NCBI GenBank assembly: GCA_947499155.1
Contig: CANMND010000007.1
Span: 61,731-125,730, forward strand
Reading direction: 5' to 3'
Length of the DNA stretch: 64,000 nucleotides
Source of the DNA: an uncultured Sphingomonadales bacterium
GTDB taxonomy: Bacteria > Pseudomonadota > Alphaproteobacteria > Sphingomonadales > Rhodothalassiaceae
Shown: in pieces, positions 1 to 9,580 of the stretch
Layout of the letters: each line of letters opens with the position of its first letter
How positions within the stretch are numbered: position 1 is the stretch's first letter
Program-made: the position numbers and the translations under genes
The notes under the pieces: generated by a model
Databases searched by the model: none
What the model was told of the DNA's origin: nothing
The model's input: only the letters and a program-made list of their open reading frames with translations

Positions 1-536
1 GTTTTTCAGGCTCGCCAGACCCGCAAGGATGGGACAACCAGATACCGTTCGAGCCGACAGTTCAGCTATTCTATGAACGAGCGTGGTTTTATACTTTGAC
101 ACAGCTCAGTAACGCGGTGGCCGTGGATATTTCACCACGGGCAGGAGTCGATCTGGGCACGGTCTTTATCGACGTCCATGCGGGCGCGGTTTTACGTCTA
201 GGAAACTTTTTGCCCCAGGCCCTTCCGCAAAGAATAAATCCCAGTGCGACAGGATCGGGAAAGATTTTACGCTCCAAAAAAACCGGAATTGGCTGGTATA
301 TTTTTGGCGGCTTCGAAGCGCGGGCGGTCGCACGCAATATGTTTTTGGACGGTGCCCTGTTTTCCAGTGGGCACAGCGTAGATAAAAAGACAATGGTCTA
401 TGAAATCAGTGCAGGTATGGCGCTCAGTTACAATCGCTTTGCCCTGTCTTACAGCTATGTTCATCGATCAAGAGAATTTAATCTTCAGTCTGAAGGTCAG
501 GGCTTTGGATCGATTAATCTGTCCATAGCCTTTTAG
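1..536 (+). CDS. Lipid A deacylase, LpxR family (3' part only)
   Basis: The gene runs in from before the window; the frame is open from base 3 and ends with TAG at 534-536. The visible part begins with residues reading GWDNQIPFEP, followed by VQLFYERAW, a signature of the LpxR/DUF2219 outer-membrane beta-barrel family that removes 3'-acyloxyacyl chains from lipid A. The C-terminus ends in phenylalanine (LSIAF), as expected for a barrel recognised by the BAM complex, and alternating hydrophobic strands are visible throughout. An internal ATG at 96 is not the start, because the signature lies upstream of it. The N-terminal catalytic residues are outside the window, so activity cannot be judged. 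The gene lies 59 bp before ydbH and may share its transcript. Confidence 0.82.
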   Translation, partial: FSGSPDPQGWDNQIPFEPTVQLFYERAWFYTLTQLSNAVAVDISPRAGVDLGTVFIDVHAGAVLRLGNFLPQALPQRINPSATGSGKILRSKKTGIGWYIFGGFEARAVARNMFLDGALFSSGHSVDKKTMVYEISAGMALSYNRFALSYSYVHRSREFNLQSEGQGFGSINLSIAF

Positions 537-595
537 CCAGCGCGTCAATACTGTTAGTCTTACAGGAAAAGTGTGGGATTACAGACGGGGATCCG

Positions 596-3562
596 ATGGC
601 GAAATACAAGCGATGGCAGATTGGGGCGTTGCTGGTACTTTTGGTGCTGGCTGTCATGGCGATTGCGGCTATGGTCGCGGGTCCACCGCTCATTTCACGC
701 ACATTTGAAAGCGCCCTGAATAAGGCAGGCTTTGCTGAGGCCGATGTATCTGGCGTCAGTATTGGCTATGGCCCGGTAGTCAGGATCCGCCGGGTGTCCC
801 TTGCGCCCGGTGAAGACTTTGAACTGACTGGTCTGGTTGCCCATCTCAGTCTTGAAGGTCTGATGACAGGACGTGTGGATCGGCTGGATATCGCTTATCT
901 TGACTTGACGATGGCCTTGCCTTCAGCAGACGCACTGGCGCTTCCGGGCTATGTGCCCCCCATTGCAAGCAGTGATGAACCGCTTCCGGTTGGCTCCCTT
1001 CATTTAAAGACCGCTGACATAGAGATTGGTACGGCAGAAGGCCCGACTAAGGGGCTGATTAGAATACATGTCCAAAATGCACTGCTTTCAGGGGATATGC
1101 TTGAAGGCTCCATGGCCCTTGATCATCCACTCCTTGCCTTTGCCGGACATTTGGACGGGCAATTGACGCCAGCGGGTACGCCTGTCCATCTCAATCTTCA
1201 GGTATCAGATGGCTATGCAGGGCCAGATGACTACCGTCTTCAGGATTTGGCAGGTGCGGTTATTTTTGATCTGGCCAGCAATCGGATAGATGCAAGTCTG
1301 ACGGCTGGCAATGAAACCAAAGAAGGCCAAAACCTGCGTTTTGATATGAAGGGCGATCTGGCGATGAAAACGGCCGATATTGCCGTTGCTGGGTTCCTTG
1401 CTGATTTGGCGATTCTGTCTCCCTCACTGGCCGGAAACGCTCATATGGCGTTGGCGGCATTTGTGGAATGGAGTGACGAGCTTGCTATTACCAGTGATCT
1501 GGATCTTGATATCAATGCGGCCAGTCTGGCCGGGCGAGTATCAGACGCCACAGTATCCCTGAACGCACGGCTTTATGGTGATATAAAAGGCGTGGTAGTT
1601 TATGCCGATACACCATGGACCGCCCGTTTTACTCTTGCGGACGAGAATCTTTCCGCCATGCTTCCCGCTTATGGTGGCAAGCCAATGACGGCCTCCATTT
1701 CAGCACGAACAAAAGGCGGCCCCTTAATCGATTATGACCTTGAAACTGGTGCTATGGGTGTGGATGGCCGCCTTGTCGCCAATGCAGGTGCAGGCGAATT
1801 GACAGGCGAAGGTGTTTTAAGCCTGAGAAATCAGGATGAAGCGCTGATCATCACCGGCGAAGGTCTGGTTGTCACCATGACCGGACTTGATTTGGGCATG
1901 GCGCAGATTGCTGATGCGGGTTTGAAAGGGCAACTTCGCTGGGATGGCACGAACGGGGTGTTTGAAGGCAGCAGTTATGTGTCCGGCAGCGGGACTTATG
2001 AGGATGTCAGCCTCGACCGCGTAACTTTAGACATGCCAGCACTTCACTTGTCATATGGTAATGAGGTGGCGGGCGTTGCTCATGACGGCTGCATGACCCT
2101 GTCTGTTGCACTTGTGCAATCTGAGGATGTGGGGCTTTCCGGTCTTGATGGCCTGTGCCTGATGGCAGGACGTGATGGCATCATCAGCAGGGAAGGCGAG
2201 CGCGCTGATCTGTCCATCGCCCTTCAGGAAGGGCCGATGGCGCTCGTGGTTCAAATGAAGGGTCAGGACGATATTGTTCTAATGGGGCAATGGCCGCAGG
2301 CAAGGCTTGACGGTACACTGGTGAATGAGTCGTTTGCGAACGCATCCCTCAAGCTGGATGGTGGCACCATCAGTGCCCCCCAACAGGCCGTAAACCTGTC
2401 GGGCCTGATGATGCAGGCGGACTTCTCAGATAAAGGCCTGGTCGGCGCGACAGCGCGGATTGATGAGATTGCCAGCACCGACAAGCCAGCTCTTATCGCG
2501 CCCCTGTCACTTGAAGTGACGGTAGAACCGGACGGGGCCGGACATGGATTTGAAGCCTTTCTGTCTGACCTTTTGGGGATAATGGTTATTGAAGGGAAGG
2601 GCACGTTCAGTCCCGACGGTGGCAAGGCCGATATAACTCTTTATCCCATAAATTTTATCCCCGATGCGGTAGAACCTGGCGATCTGTCACCTGCGCTCCA
2701 GGGGTTGCTTTCAGGTCTTACGGGCATGCTGTCTTTTGAAAGTCAGGTGACCTGGTCGGAGACGGGTAAAAACAGTACGGCATTGCTGTCCTTGACGAAT
2801 CTTACAGGTCGTGCCGGAAGCGCCATTTTCAGCGGCATCAATGGGGATATTCAATTTGACAGTCTTTGGCCGCTGTCCACACCTGCCGGACAAAAGTTAT
2901 CCATTGACGGTATCAATATCGGTGCGCCACTCCTTGATGGATCAGTTGTTTTTGGCTTGTCGGACAACACCCTTTTGGCTGTTGAGACGGTGCGTTTTGA
3001 TCTTGCGGGCGGCAGCATCAATGCCGATCCATTCATTGTGGATTTATCATCACCTGCTAATGCTGGGTTTGTATTACAGGCCAGTGATGTCGATCTGGCG
3101 CAGATTTTTGAGGTGGGTGGCGTGGACGGCTTGACAGGTGAAGGCAGGTTGGACGGACGCATTCCTCTTGTGTTTTCAAAAGACGGATTGCAGATCGATG
3201 ATGGCCTTCTGGTGGCAGATGGGGTGGGTGTCCTGCGGTATATTCCCCATGAAATGCCCGCCTTCATGAAAGGTGATGATATGCGGTCTCAAATGTTGCG
3301 TCAGGCTTTGCAGAACTTTCAGTACGAGGCTTTGTCCCTGTCGGTGTCAGGACGCCTTGGTGAAACACAAAAGCTGGCGCTTTCAGCCAGTGGTGCCAAT
3401 CCAGACTTTCTTGATGGCCACCCAATTGAACTCAATGTCAATATCAGCGGTGATCTTGTGGATGCTGTTGAAAGTGCGATCGGTGCTTTCGGTCTTGAAA
3501 GAATGTTCAAGGACAAACAACAGGAGAAAAAAGATGGAAAGAATGGGGAAATAAAGCCATGA
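596..3562 (+). CDS. ydbH: YdbH-type AsmA-like inter-membrane lipid transport protein
   Basis: Protein of 988 residues with one N-terminal membrane anchor (about residues 8-30) and a very long, repetitive beta-rich periplasmic body, the architecture of AsmA-like bridge proteins. The C-terminal 200 residues (a DVDLAQIFEVGGVDGLTGEG region and the stretch after it) match the YdbH domain historically mislabelled as dicarboxylate transport. In E. coli YdbH acts with TamB and YhdP in moving phospholipids to the outer membrane. The identification is strengthened by the next two genes, ynbE and ydbL, in the same order as in Enterobacteria; the stop overlaps the ynbE start as ATGA. The start at 596 puts the anchor at the N-terminus, although the upstream GACGGGG is only a moderate ribosome site. 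Confidence 0.85.
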   Translation: MAKYKRWQIGALLVLLVLAVMAIAAMVAGPPLISRTFESALNKAGFAEADVSGVSIGYGPVVRIRRVSLAPGEDFELTGLVAHLSLEGLMTGRVDRLDIAYLDLTMALPSADALALPGYVPPIASSDEPLPVGSLHLKTADIEIGTAEGPTKGLIRIHVQNALLSGDMLEGSMALDHPLLAFAGHLDGQLTPAGTPVHLNLQVSDGYAGPDDYRLQDLAGAVIFDLASNRIDASLTAGNETKEGQNLRFDMKGDLAMKTADIAVAGFLADLAILSPSLAGNAHMALAAFVEWSDELAITSDLDLDINAASLAGRVSDATVSLNARLYGDIKGVVVYADTPWTARFTLADENLSAMLPAYGGKPMTASISARTKGGPLIDYDLETGAMGVDGRLVANAGAGELTGEGVLSLRNQDEALIITGEGLVVTMTGLDLGMAQIADAGLKGQLRWDGTNGVFEGSSYVSGSGTYEDVSLDRVTLDMPALHLSYGNEVAGVAHDGCMTLSVALVQSEDVGLSGLDGLCLMAGRDGIISREGERADLSIALQEGPMALVVQMKGQDDIVLMGQWPQARLDGTLVNESFANASLKLDGGTISAPQQAVNLSGLMMQADFSDKGLVGATARIDEIASTDKPALIAPLSLEVTVEPDGAGHGFEAFLSDLLGIMVIEGKGTFSPDGGKADITLYPINFIPDAVEPGDLSPALQGLLSGLTGMLSFESQVTWSETGKNSTALLSLTNLTGRAGSAIFSGINGDIQFDSLWPLSTPAGQKLSIDGINIGAPLLDGSVVFGLSDNTLLAVETVRFDLAGGSINADPFIVDLSSPANAGFVLQASDVDLAQIFEVGGVDGLTGEGRLDGRIPLVFSKDGLQIDDGLLVADGVGVLRYIPHEMPAFMKGDDMRSQMLRQALQNFQYEALSLSVSGRLGETQKLALSASGANPDFLDGHPIELNVNISGDLVDAVESAIGAFGLERMFKDKQQEKKDGKNGEIKP

Positions 3563-3816
3563 CCCAATCAGGCAGATATAAATCAAGATATATACCCTGG
3601 GTTCTAGTGGGTGTGTTGGGCGTTGCAGCCTGTTCGCCAACAGTCAAGCTTCAGGCCCCTGACGAACCCATTCGCTTTGATGTGAACATCAATATTACCG
3701 AACAAAAGCGCCTTGAGATTGATAGGGAGCTACTGGACCTTATTAGACAAAACCCGACCTTGTTCGGCCTTGACCCATCCGACCTTCCCAAAGAACCGAA
3801 AGGGATTGACCAATGA
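3559..3816 (+). CDS. ynbE: YnbE-family outer-membrane lipoprotein
   Basis: Small protein of 85 residues with a lipoprotein signal: basic N-terminus, hydrophobic stretch and a VAAC lipobox with the cysteine at about residue 25. The conserved YnbE body follows (SPTVKLQAPDEPI, then a VNINITEQ stretch). YnbE is the outer-membrane partner of YdbH; in E. coli it is thought to cap the YdbH bridge by beta-strand stacking. The start overlaps the ydbH stop by 4 bp and the stop overlaps the ydbL start, so the three genes are translationally coupled. The C-terminal 35 residues are polar and probably helical. Confidence 0.85.
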   Translation: MTQSGRYKSRYIPWVLVGVLGVAACSPTVKLQAPDEPIRFDVNINITEQKRLEIDRELLDLIRQNPTLFGLDPSDLPKEPKGIDQ

Positions 3817-4151
3817 TACGTGCCTTCAAAAGCCTGATTCTTCTTGTCACCCTTGTTGCAGCTATTCCTGTGGCACTGGCCCAGCAGGCGCTGGTGGATG
3901 CCAAGGTAAGCGGGACTGTCGGTGAACGGCCTGATGGTCTGGTGGCGATGGTGGAAGAGACGTCAGACCCGGCAATCCAGGCCCTGATTCAGTCCGTCAA
4001 CACGCAAAGGTTATCGGAATATCAAAAGATCGCGACAGACACCGATGCACCCTTGGCAGCGGTCCAGGCACGCGCTGGTCGTCAGATCATCCAAAACTTG
4101 CCCAAGGGCCAGTATTTCATGGATGCAGCCGGTCGCTGGCGTAAAAAATAA
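3813..4151 (+). CDS. ydbL: YdbL-family (DUF1318) periplasmic protein
   Basis: Protein of 112 residues with a clear Sec signal peptide ending at ALA-QQ near residue 23, followed by a small helical DUF1318 domain. The family typically ends in a motif about producing a trimmed, W/R-containing tail, here GQYFMDAAGRWRKK. YdbL is the third partner of the YdbH-YnbE system and is proposed to control YdbH-YnbE assembly. The ATG overlaps the ynbE stop (ATGA), the third step of the coupled operon. A GC-rich inverted repeat follows at 4163-4194. Confidence 0.85.
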   Translation: MIRAFKSLILLVTLVAAIPVALAQQALVDAKVSGTVGERPDGLVAMVEETSDPAIQALIQSVNTQRLSEYQKIATDTDAPLAAVQARAGRQIIQNLPKGQYFMDAAGRWRKK

Positions 4152-4162
4152 ATTCAATTTCA

Positions 4163-4194
4163 CACCAGGCTGTCGCTTCTAAGGCGGCCTGGTG
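4163..4194 (+). terminator. Possible terminator after ydbHL operon
   Basis: The arms CACCAGGC and GCCTGGTG form an 8-bp perfect stem around an 16-nt interior that can extend the pairing. Only a short ACTTTTG run follows, so termination may be weak. The location just past the ydbL stop fits. From here to about 4430 I see no gene, only the presumed regulatory region of the cco operon. Confidence 0.5.
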
Positions 4195-4430
4195 CGGACT
4201 TTTGCACGTACTCCCCTCCAGTTTTGTGACTTTTTAGCATCGGATGTGCGGCTGGTTGTCGCTGCTTATGCACTTTCTCTGTCTTCTGTCGGCTATTTCC
4301 CGTAATTGAGTTGCAAATTCCCCTCTACGGGATATCACAGTGTCGCGAGCGTGACATTCAACCAATGGCAGTTAATTGCAAATAATTCCAGATTGCTGGC
4401 TTTGTTATAGCTGGGCTACGTCCATTTGGC

Positions 4431-4472
4431 TTGATCTAGATCATGCTGAAAAGAACGCAGGACAAATATGGA
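4431..4472 (+). promoter_or_regulatory. FNR/FixK-type box and class II promoter of ccoN
   Basis: TTGATCTAGATCAT at 4431-4444 matches the FNR/FixK consensus TTGAT-N4-ATCAA at 9 of 10 positions. With the usual class II spacing (site centre 41.5 bp before the start point), transcription would begin near 4479. The hexamer TATGGA at 4467-4472 lies exactly where a -10 element is then expected. The box overlaps an upstream ATG at 4443, which argues against that codon as the ccoN start. FNR/FixK control of cbb3 oxidase operons is well established in alphaproteobacteria. Which regulator acts here is inferred. Confidence 0.78.
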
Positions 4473-4505
4473 CATGATGAAAACGGATTGCGACGGGACA
4501 AGGAA

Positions 4506-6146
4506 ATGATGGCAGCACGATATTCAAACTGGATGGGGCAAAAACCGCTGAATGCCTGGGCCATGATGGGCCTGTTGGCTTTGGGGTGCCTTTACTCTGT
4601 AGTCGTTGCGCTTTATGCGCTGGATGTGCCGATGCGCTTTCATGCATTGGTGTTTGCAGCCGCATTTCTGGCGGGCATTGCTGTCATTGCTGACCAGTTT
4701 TCAGTAAAGCGGGACACATCCGGCTATAATGATGCAATCATAAGATATGGCATTATAGCGTCCATGATATGGGGCGTCGTAGGATTTGCGGTTGGGGTCT
4801 ATATCGCATTCCAGCTTGCCTATCCCGATCTGAATTTCGATACAGCCTGGCTGAATTTTGGACGCTTGCGGCCACTTCACACGTCGGCTGTGATTTTTGC
4901 CTTTGGTGGTAACGTTCTTATTTGTTCCAGCTTCTGGGTTGTACAGCGTACCTGTCGGGCGCGGCTGGCCGGTGATATCGCGCCCTGGTTTGTCTTTTGG
5001 GGCTATCAGCTTTTTATCGTGATTGCTGGTACCGGCTATCTTATGGGCGTTACCCAATCCCGGGAATATGCCGAGCCGGAATGGTATGCGGACATCTGGC
5101 TGACGATCGTCTGGGTGACGTATCTGGCGGTTTTCATGGGGACGCTGTTCAAGCGCAAAGAGCCGCACATTTACGTGGCAAACTGGTTCTACCTTGCTTT
5201 TATCGTCACCATCGCCATGCTGCATATCGGTAATAATCTGGCAGTTCCGGCGTCGATTTTCTCGTCGAAGTCTGTCGCGCTGTTCTCAGGCACGCAGGAC
5301 GCTCTGATCCAGTGGTGGTACGGCCATAATGCGGTAGGCTTCTTCCTGACAGCCGGCTTTTTGGGGATCATGTATTATTTCGTCCCCAAAAGGGCTGAGC
5401 GTCCGGTCTATTCCTATCGCCTGTCTATTCTCCATTTCTGGTCCCTGATCTTTCTTTATATCTGGGCCGGGCCGCACCATCTGCATTACACAGCGCTGCC
5501 ACTATGGGCGCAGACACTTGGCGCCACTTTCTCCATCATGCTGTGGATGCCAAGCTGGGGCGGGATGCTGAATGGGCTTTTGACGCTTAAGGGCGCGTGG
5601 GACAAGCTCAGGACTGACCCTGTAATCCGAATGCTTGTGGTCTCGGTCGCCTTTTACGGGATGAGCACCTTTGAAGGCCCGGTGATGTCCATGCATTGGG
5701 TGAATGGCCTGTCACATTACACAGACTGGACGATTGGCCATGTGCACTCAGGCGCTCTTGGCTGGGTGGGATTTGTGTCCTTTGGCGCCCTTTACTGCAT
5801 GACCCCATGGGTCTTCGGCACCAAGCGGCTCTATTCAACAGCCCTTGTGGAGTGGCACTTCTGGACCGCTACATTCGGCATTCTGCTTTATATCACGTCC
5901 ATGTGGGTATCGGGCATCATGCAAGGCCTGATGTGGCGTGCCTATGACAGCCTTGGCTTTCTTGAGTACTCCTTCGTGGAATCCGTGGAAGCGATGCACC
6001 CCTATTATGTCATCCGGGGGCTTGGCGGCCTGCTGTTCCTGATCGGCGGGGTCATTATGGCCTACAACATATTCATGACAGCCAAAGGCAGGGTCAGGGC
6101 ATCAGAAATAGATGCATCTGCTGCTGTAGCTGTACCTGCGGAATAA
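4506..6146 (+). CDS. ccoN: cbb3-type cytochrome c oxidase subunit I
   Basis: Catalytic heme-copper subunit of the high-affinity cbb3 oxidase, an inner-membrane protein that reduces oxygen and pumps protons. About twelve hydrophobic segments are visible. Histidine-bearing stretches typical of CcoN appear, for example [46 protein letters not shown] and [13 protein letters not shown], which supply the heme b, heme b3 and CuB ligands. An upstream in-frame ATG at 4443 would add 21 residues, but it lies inside the FNR-type box. ATGs at 4506 and 4509 follow an AAGGA ribosome site, and 4509 has the better spacing. The length is then about 545 residues. First gene of ccoNOQP. Confidence 0.96.
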   Translation: MMAARYSNWMGQKPLNAWAMMGLLALGCLYSVVVALYALDVPMRFHALVFAAAFLAGIAVIADQFSVKRDTSGYNDAIIRYGIIASMIWGVVGFAVGVYIAFQLAYPDLNFDTAWLNFGRLRPLHTSAVIFAFGGNVLICSSFWVVQRTCRARLAGDIAPWFVFWGYQLFIVIAGTGYLMGVTQSREYAEPEWYADIWLTIVWVTYLAVFMGTLFKRKEPHIYVANWFYLAFIVTIAMLHIGNNLAVPASIFSSKSVALFSGTQDALIQWWYGHNAVGFFLTAGFLGIMYYFVPKRAERPVYSYRLSILHFWSLIFLYIWAGPHHLHYTALPLWAQTLGATFSIMLWMPSWGGMLNGLLTLKGAWDKLRTDPVIRMLVVSVAFYGMSTFEGPVMSMHWVNGLSHYTDWTIGHVHSGALGWVGFVSFGALYCMTPWVFGTKRLYSTALVEWHFWTATFGILLYITSMWVSGIMQGLMWRAYDSLGFLEYSFVESVEAMHPYYVIRGLGGLLFLIGGVIMAYNIFMTAKGRVRASEIDASAAVAVPAE

Positions 6147-6159
6147 GGGGAAAAATATC

Positions 6160-6897
6160 ATGTTCAAATTTTCCCATGGCATTATTGAAAAGAATGCGTC
6201 CCTGCTTTTTGTGCTTACACTGATTGTGGTGTCCATTGGCGGGCTGGTGGAAATTGTGCCGCTGTTCTGGATCAAGAGCACGATCGAACGGGTGGAAGGC
6301 GTCAGGCCATACACGCCCTTGGAGCTTGCCGGACGTAACATCTATGTGCGGGAAGGCTGCTATACCTGTCACAGTCAGATGATCCGGTCCCTGCGTTCGG
6401 AAGTGGATCGCTATGGCCATTACTCGCTGGCGGCAGAAAGCATGTACGACCATCCATTCCAGTGGGGGTCAAAGCGCACAGGTCCTGATCTGGCCCGTGT
6501 CGGCGGCAAATATTCCGATGAATGGCATCAGATTCATATGGAAAACCCGCGCTCTATCGTACCGCAATCAGTTATGCCTGGTTATCCCTTCCTTGCTGAG
6601 ACGCGACTGGATGTGGACGGCATTGAAAATGTCGTACGGGCAAATCGGGCAGTGGGTGTGCCCTATGACGATGCCATGGTGGAAAATGCGAAGGCGGACC
6701 TTCTGGCCCAGCTTGACCCCTTCGGTGATGTCGACGGCCTTTTCGAACGCTATGGCGAGAATGTGGCTGTACGCGACTTTGACGGCAATCCACGGATGGT
6801 ATCTGAGTTGGATGCCCTGATCGCCTATCTTCAGATGCTTGGCACGCTGGTCGACTTCAGCGCCTATGACGCGACGATCCCTGGCAACGAAAGATAA
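6160..6897 (+). CDS. ccoO: cbb3-type cytochrome c oxidase subunit II (monoheme cytochrome c)
   Basis: Protein of 245 residues with one N-terminal membrane anchor (about residues 14-36) and a periplasmic monoheme cytochrome c domain. The heme c site is CYTCH near residue 67 within [13 protein letters not shown]. The distal methionine is probably in the VMPGYPFL stretch. CcoO passes electrons to CcoN. An AAGGGG ribosome site precedes the ATG, and the gene lies 13 bp after ccoN. Confidence 0.96.
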   Translation: MFKFSHGIIEKNASLLFVLTLIVVSIGGLVEIVPLFWIKSTIERVEGVRPYTPLELAGRNIYVREGCYTCHSQMIRSLRSEVDRYGHYSLAAESMYDHPFQWGSKRTGPDLARVGGKYSDEWHQIHMENPRSIVPQSVMPGYPFLAETRLDVDGIENVVRANRAVGVPYDDAMVENAKADLLAQLDPFGDVDGLFERYGENVAVRDFDGNPRMVSELDALIAYLQMLGTLVDFSAYDATIPGNER

Positions 6898-6902
6898 ACG
6901 CC

Positions 6903-7097
6903 ATGTATGAGCAGCTGTACGAAATAGCCGGTACCTGGGGACTTTTGTTCCTTCTCGTCTTGTTTATAGCGGCTTTTGGTTACGCACTTTGGCCAGGAAA
7001 TAAACGAAAATTCGATCGGGCAAAGCAGGTGCCACTAGAAGATGAAGGCCCTGACGATCCATCACCGGATACGAACGACAAGGAGGATCGGCCATGA
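6903..7097 (+). CDS. ccoQ: cbb3-type cytochrome c oxidase subunit CcoQ
   Basis: Protein of 64 residues with one membrane helix (about 10-30) ending in the CcoQ-typical GYALWPGNKRKFDRAK, then an acidic, proline-rich tail. CcoQ is a small assembly and stability subunit of the cbb3 complex. The gene lies 5 bp after ccoO, and its stop overlaps the ccoP ATG by 4 bp. Confidence 0.92.
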   Translation: MYEQLYEIAGTWGLLFLLVLFIAAFGYALWPGNKRKFDRAKQVPLEDEGPDDPSPDTNDKEDRP

Positions 7098-7993
7098 CTC
7101 ATAAGCCGAAAAAGGATGAAGTTACAGGCGTCTATACCACCGGACACGAGTGGGACGGCATTACTGAGCTGGACAATCCCATGCCGCGTTGGTGGCTGTA
7201 TATCTTGTATGCCTGCATCGGCATCGCGATCATGGGTTGGATCTGGTACCCGTCATGGCCGGTGTGGAAGGATGGGGAGATGACCTATCTGAAGGGCGTG
7301 AGTGGTTATTCAACACGCGCCGCAGTGACACGGGAATTGGGGGATATTGCTGCAGAGCGGTCCGTTTATCTCAATGAGATCCGGGATATGGATCTGTATG
7401 ATATCCAGAAAAATCCTGATCTTTTGCGGATCAGTCTTGCAGGTGGCGCTGCTGCTTTTGGTGATAGCTGCGCGCCTTGCCATGGCTCGGGTGCACAAGG
7501 ATTCGTGGGTTTCCCCAATCTTAATGATGATGCCTGGCTTTGGGGCGGTACATTGAGCGATATCGCTCAGACCATAAGGCATGGCGTCCGCTGGGAAGCG
7601 GACCCTGAAACCCGGATGGGGGTTATGCAGGGGTATCTTTCTGACGGCATATTGTCGCGTTCAGAAGTGACTGACGTGGTGCAATATGTACTTAACTTCT
7701 CTGGCAGAGCCGAAAATCAAGAGGCTGTGGCGCGCGGATCTGAGACGTTCGCAAACATATGCTCGGCTTGCCACATGGAAGACGGCACCGGGAATACAAT
7801 GTTTGGTGCACCGGACCTGACAGACCCGATCTGGCTTTATGGCGGAGACCCGGAAACCATTTTCAGGTCTGTTGCCTATGGCCGCGCCGGTGTGATGCCT
7901 GCATGGGCCGGACGGCTGGATGAGGCGACCATCAAGCAGCTTGCGCTCTTTGTCAGTAGTCTTGGTGGTGGGACCGATCCTGTGGACCAATAG
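7094..7993 (+). CDS. ccoP: cbb3-type cytochrome c oxidase subunit III (diheme cytochrome c)
   Basis: Protein of 299 residues. The N-terminal cytoplasmic motif (HEWDGITELDNPMPRWW) is the CcoP hallmark. One membrane helix follows (about 35-55), then two periplasmic cytochrome c domains with CAPCH near residue 130 and CSACH near residue 224. A methionine ligand candidate lies in the GVMPAWAG stretch. CcoP takes electrons from soluble or membrane cytochromes c. Start and ccoQ stop overlap (ATGA). Confidence 0.96.
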   Translation: MTHKPKKDEVTGVYTTGHEWDGITELDNPMPRWWLYILYACIGIAIMGWIWYPSWPVWKDGEMTYLKGVSGYSTRAAVTRELGDIAAERSVYLNEIRDMDLYDIQKNPDLLRISLAGGAAAFGDSCAPCHGSGAQGFVGFPNLNDDAWLWGGTLSDIAQTIRHGVRWEADPETRMGVMQGYLSDGILSRSEVTDVVQYVLNFSGRAENQEAVARGSETFANICSACHMEDGTGNTMFGAPDLTDPIWLYGGDPETIFRSVAYGRAGVMPAWAGRLDEATIKQLALFVSSLGGGTDPVDQ

Positions 7994-8011
7994 TTATTTA
8001 AGGGTCTTGAT

Positions 8012-9562
8012 GTGATGGACGGAAGTCAGGGAATTGGACTGGCGGGCAAAGTGGATGCGCAGCCTGTTAAGGGAGAAGATGTGCCACCCGTTTCAATGGC
8101 ATCCCTAAAGGCTGTGCCGCCACCGCAACCCCAAAAGCCAGGTGACCTCTATCAGTCACGGGTCAAGATTTATCCCAAGCGCGTTTTTGGCACATTTCGC
8201 AATGTGAAATGGCTTGTCATGATCGTGACGTTGGGGATTTATTACCTTGCGCCCTGGCTGCGCTGGGATCGGGGTCCTTTGGCACCAGACCAGGCCATTC
8301 TGATCGATATTCCCAGTCGGCGGTTTTATTTCTTCTTTATCGAGATATGGCCGCAAGAGGTCTATTACCTGACCGGTCTGCTCATCCTTGGCGCCCTGGT
8401 CCTATTCCTGTTTACGGCACTTCTTGGCCGGGTCTGGTGTGGGTATGCTTGTCCCCAGACAGTCTGGACCGACCTGTTTATCTGGGTTGAGCGTTTGGTG
8501 CAGGGTGACCGCAACAAGCGGATGAAGCTGGATAAAAGCCCTTGGAATGCTGATAAAATTATCAAGAAGTCTACAACCCACGCCATCTGGATTGCTATCG
8601 CTGTGGCCACAGGCGGTGCCTGGGTTTTCTATTTTGCCGATGCACCGACACTTTTGAAGGACTTGTTTGCAGGGACCGCCCCACTTGCGGCCTATATCTC
8701 TATCGCCGCTCTGGCCTTTACCACATACAGCCTTGGCGGACTGATGCGCGAGCAGGTCTGTACCTATATGTGCCCATGGCCACGCATTCAGGGAGCGATG
8801 TTTGACGCCGATACCCTGCTTGTTTCATACAAGGCCGACAGGGGCGAGCCACGGGCACCCCATAAAAAAGGCGACAGTTGGGACGATCGTGGCGACTGTA
8901 TTGATTGCACCGCTTGCGTCACCGTTTGTCCGGTGGGGATTGATATTCGCGACGGGCCTCAGCTTGAATGTATTCAATGTGCCCTTTGTATTGATGCCTG
9001 TGATGATATCATGGACAAGATCGGGCGCCCTCGCGGATTGATCGGCTATGAAACTTTATCCATGCCGGAATCACGGGCAAGGGGCGAGCCAGAAAAGGTT
9101 CGTCTGTTACGGCCCCGGGTCATATTATATGCAGGGTTAATTGTACTGATCAGCGCGTTCATGGGCTATCAGCTAATGACACGCGGTGATCTTGATCTGA
9201 CTGTGATGCATGATCGTAATCCGCTGTTTGTCCAGTTGTCAGATGGTTCCATCCGCAATGGCTATACGCTGAAGATTCAGAACAAGGCTCACAGAGAACG
9301 CGCCCTGACGATTGAAATCGACGGCCTGGATGATATCCAGCTCAGCCGTCCATTGGCGGGTGATAATGCGGAGGACCGCCTGCTTGTAGGTCCTGATGGC
9401 AGCCTGTCAGCCCGGATATTTCTTGCAGTACCGCCTGCGACCTTATCGCGGCTTGATAATCGAAGTGGCGAGAGCAATCTCAAAATCGCCATCAGGGACG
9501 CTGAAACTGGTGATCTTATAGTCAAGAAAACCAGTTTCCGTGCACCTCAATCACGTCGTTAA
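8012..9562 (+). CDS. ccoG: Cytochrome c oxidase accessory protein CcoG (RdxA/FixG)
   Basis: Membrane-bound polyferredoxin of 516 residues. Five or so hydrophobic segments include GRVWCGYACPQTVW and EQVCTYMCPWPR. A ferredoxin-like domain follows with CIDCTACVTVCP and CIQCALCIDAC, enough cysteines for two 4Fe-4S clusters. A C-terminal immunoglobulin-like periplasmic domain carries the FixG tail. CcoG is a cupric reductase needed to supply Cu(I) to the cbb3 oxidase. Either GTG 8012 or ATG 8015 could start it. It lies 18 bp after ccoP, so the genes are probably cotranscribed. Confidence 0.94.
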   Translation: MMDGSQGIGLAGKVDAQPVKGEDVPPVSMASLKAVPPPQPQKPGDLYQSRVKIYPKRVFGTFRNVKWLVMIVTLGIYYLAPWLRWDRGPLAPDQAILIDIPSRRFYFFFIEIWPQEVYYLTGLLILGALVLFLFTALLGRVWCGYACPQTVWTDLFIWVERLVQGDRNKRMKLDKSPWNADKIIKKSTTHAIWIAIAVATGGAWVFYFADAPTLLKDLFAGTAPLAAYISIAALAFTTYSLGGLMREQVCTYMCPWPRIQGAMFDADTLLVSYKADRGEPRAPHKKGDSWDDRGDCIDCTACVTVCPVGIDIRDGPQLECIQCALCIDACDDIMDKIGRPRGLIGYETLSMPESRARGEPEKVRLLRPRVILYAGLIVLISAFMGYQLMTRGDLDLTVMHDRNPLFVQLSDGSIRNGYTLKIQNKAHRERALTIEIDGLDDIQLSRPLAGDNAEDRLLVGPDGSLSARIFLAVPPATLSRLDNRSGESNLKIAIRDAETGDLIVKKTSFRAPQSRR

Positions 9563-9580
9563 ACATGATGGGAGAACAAA

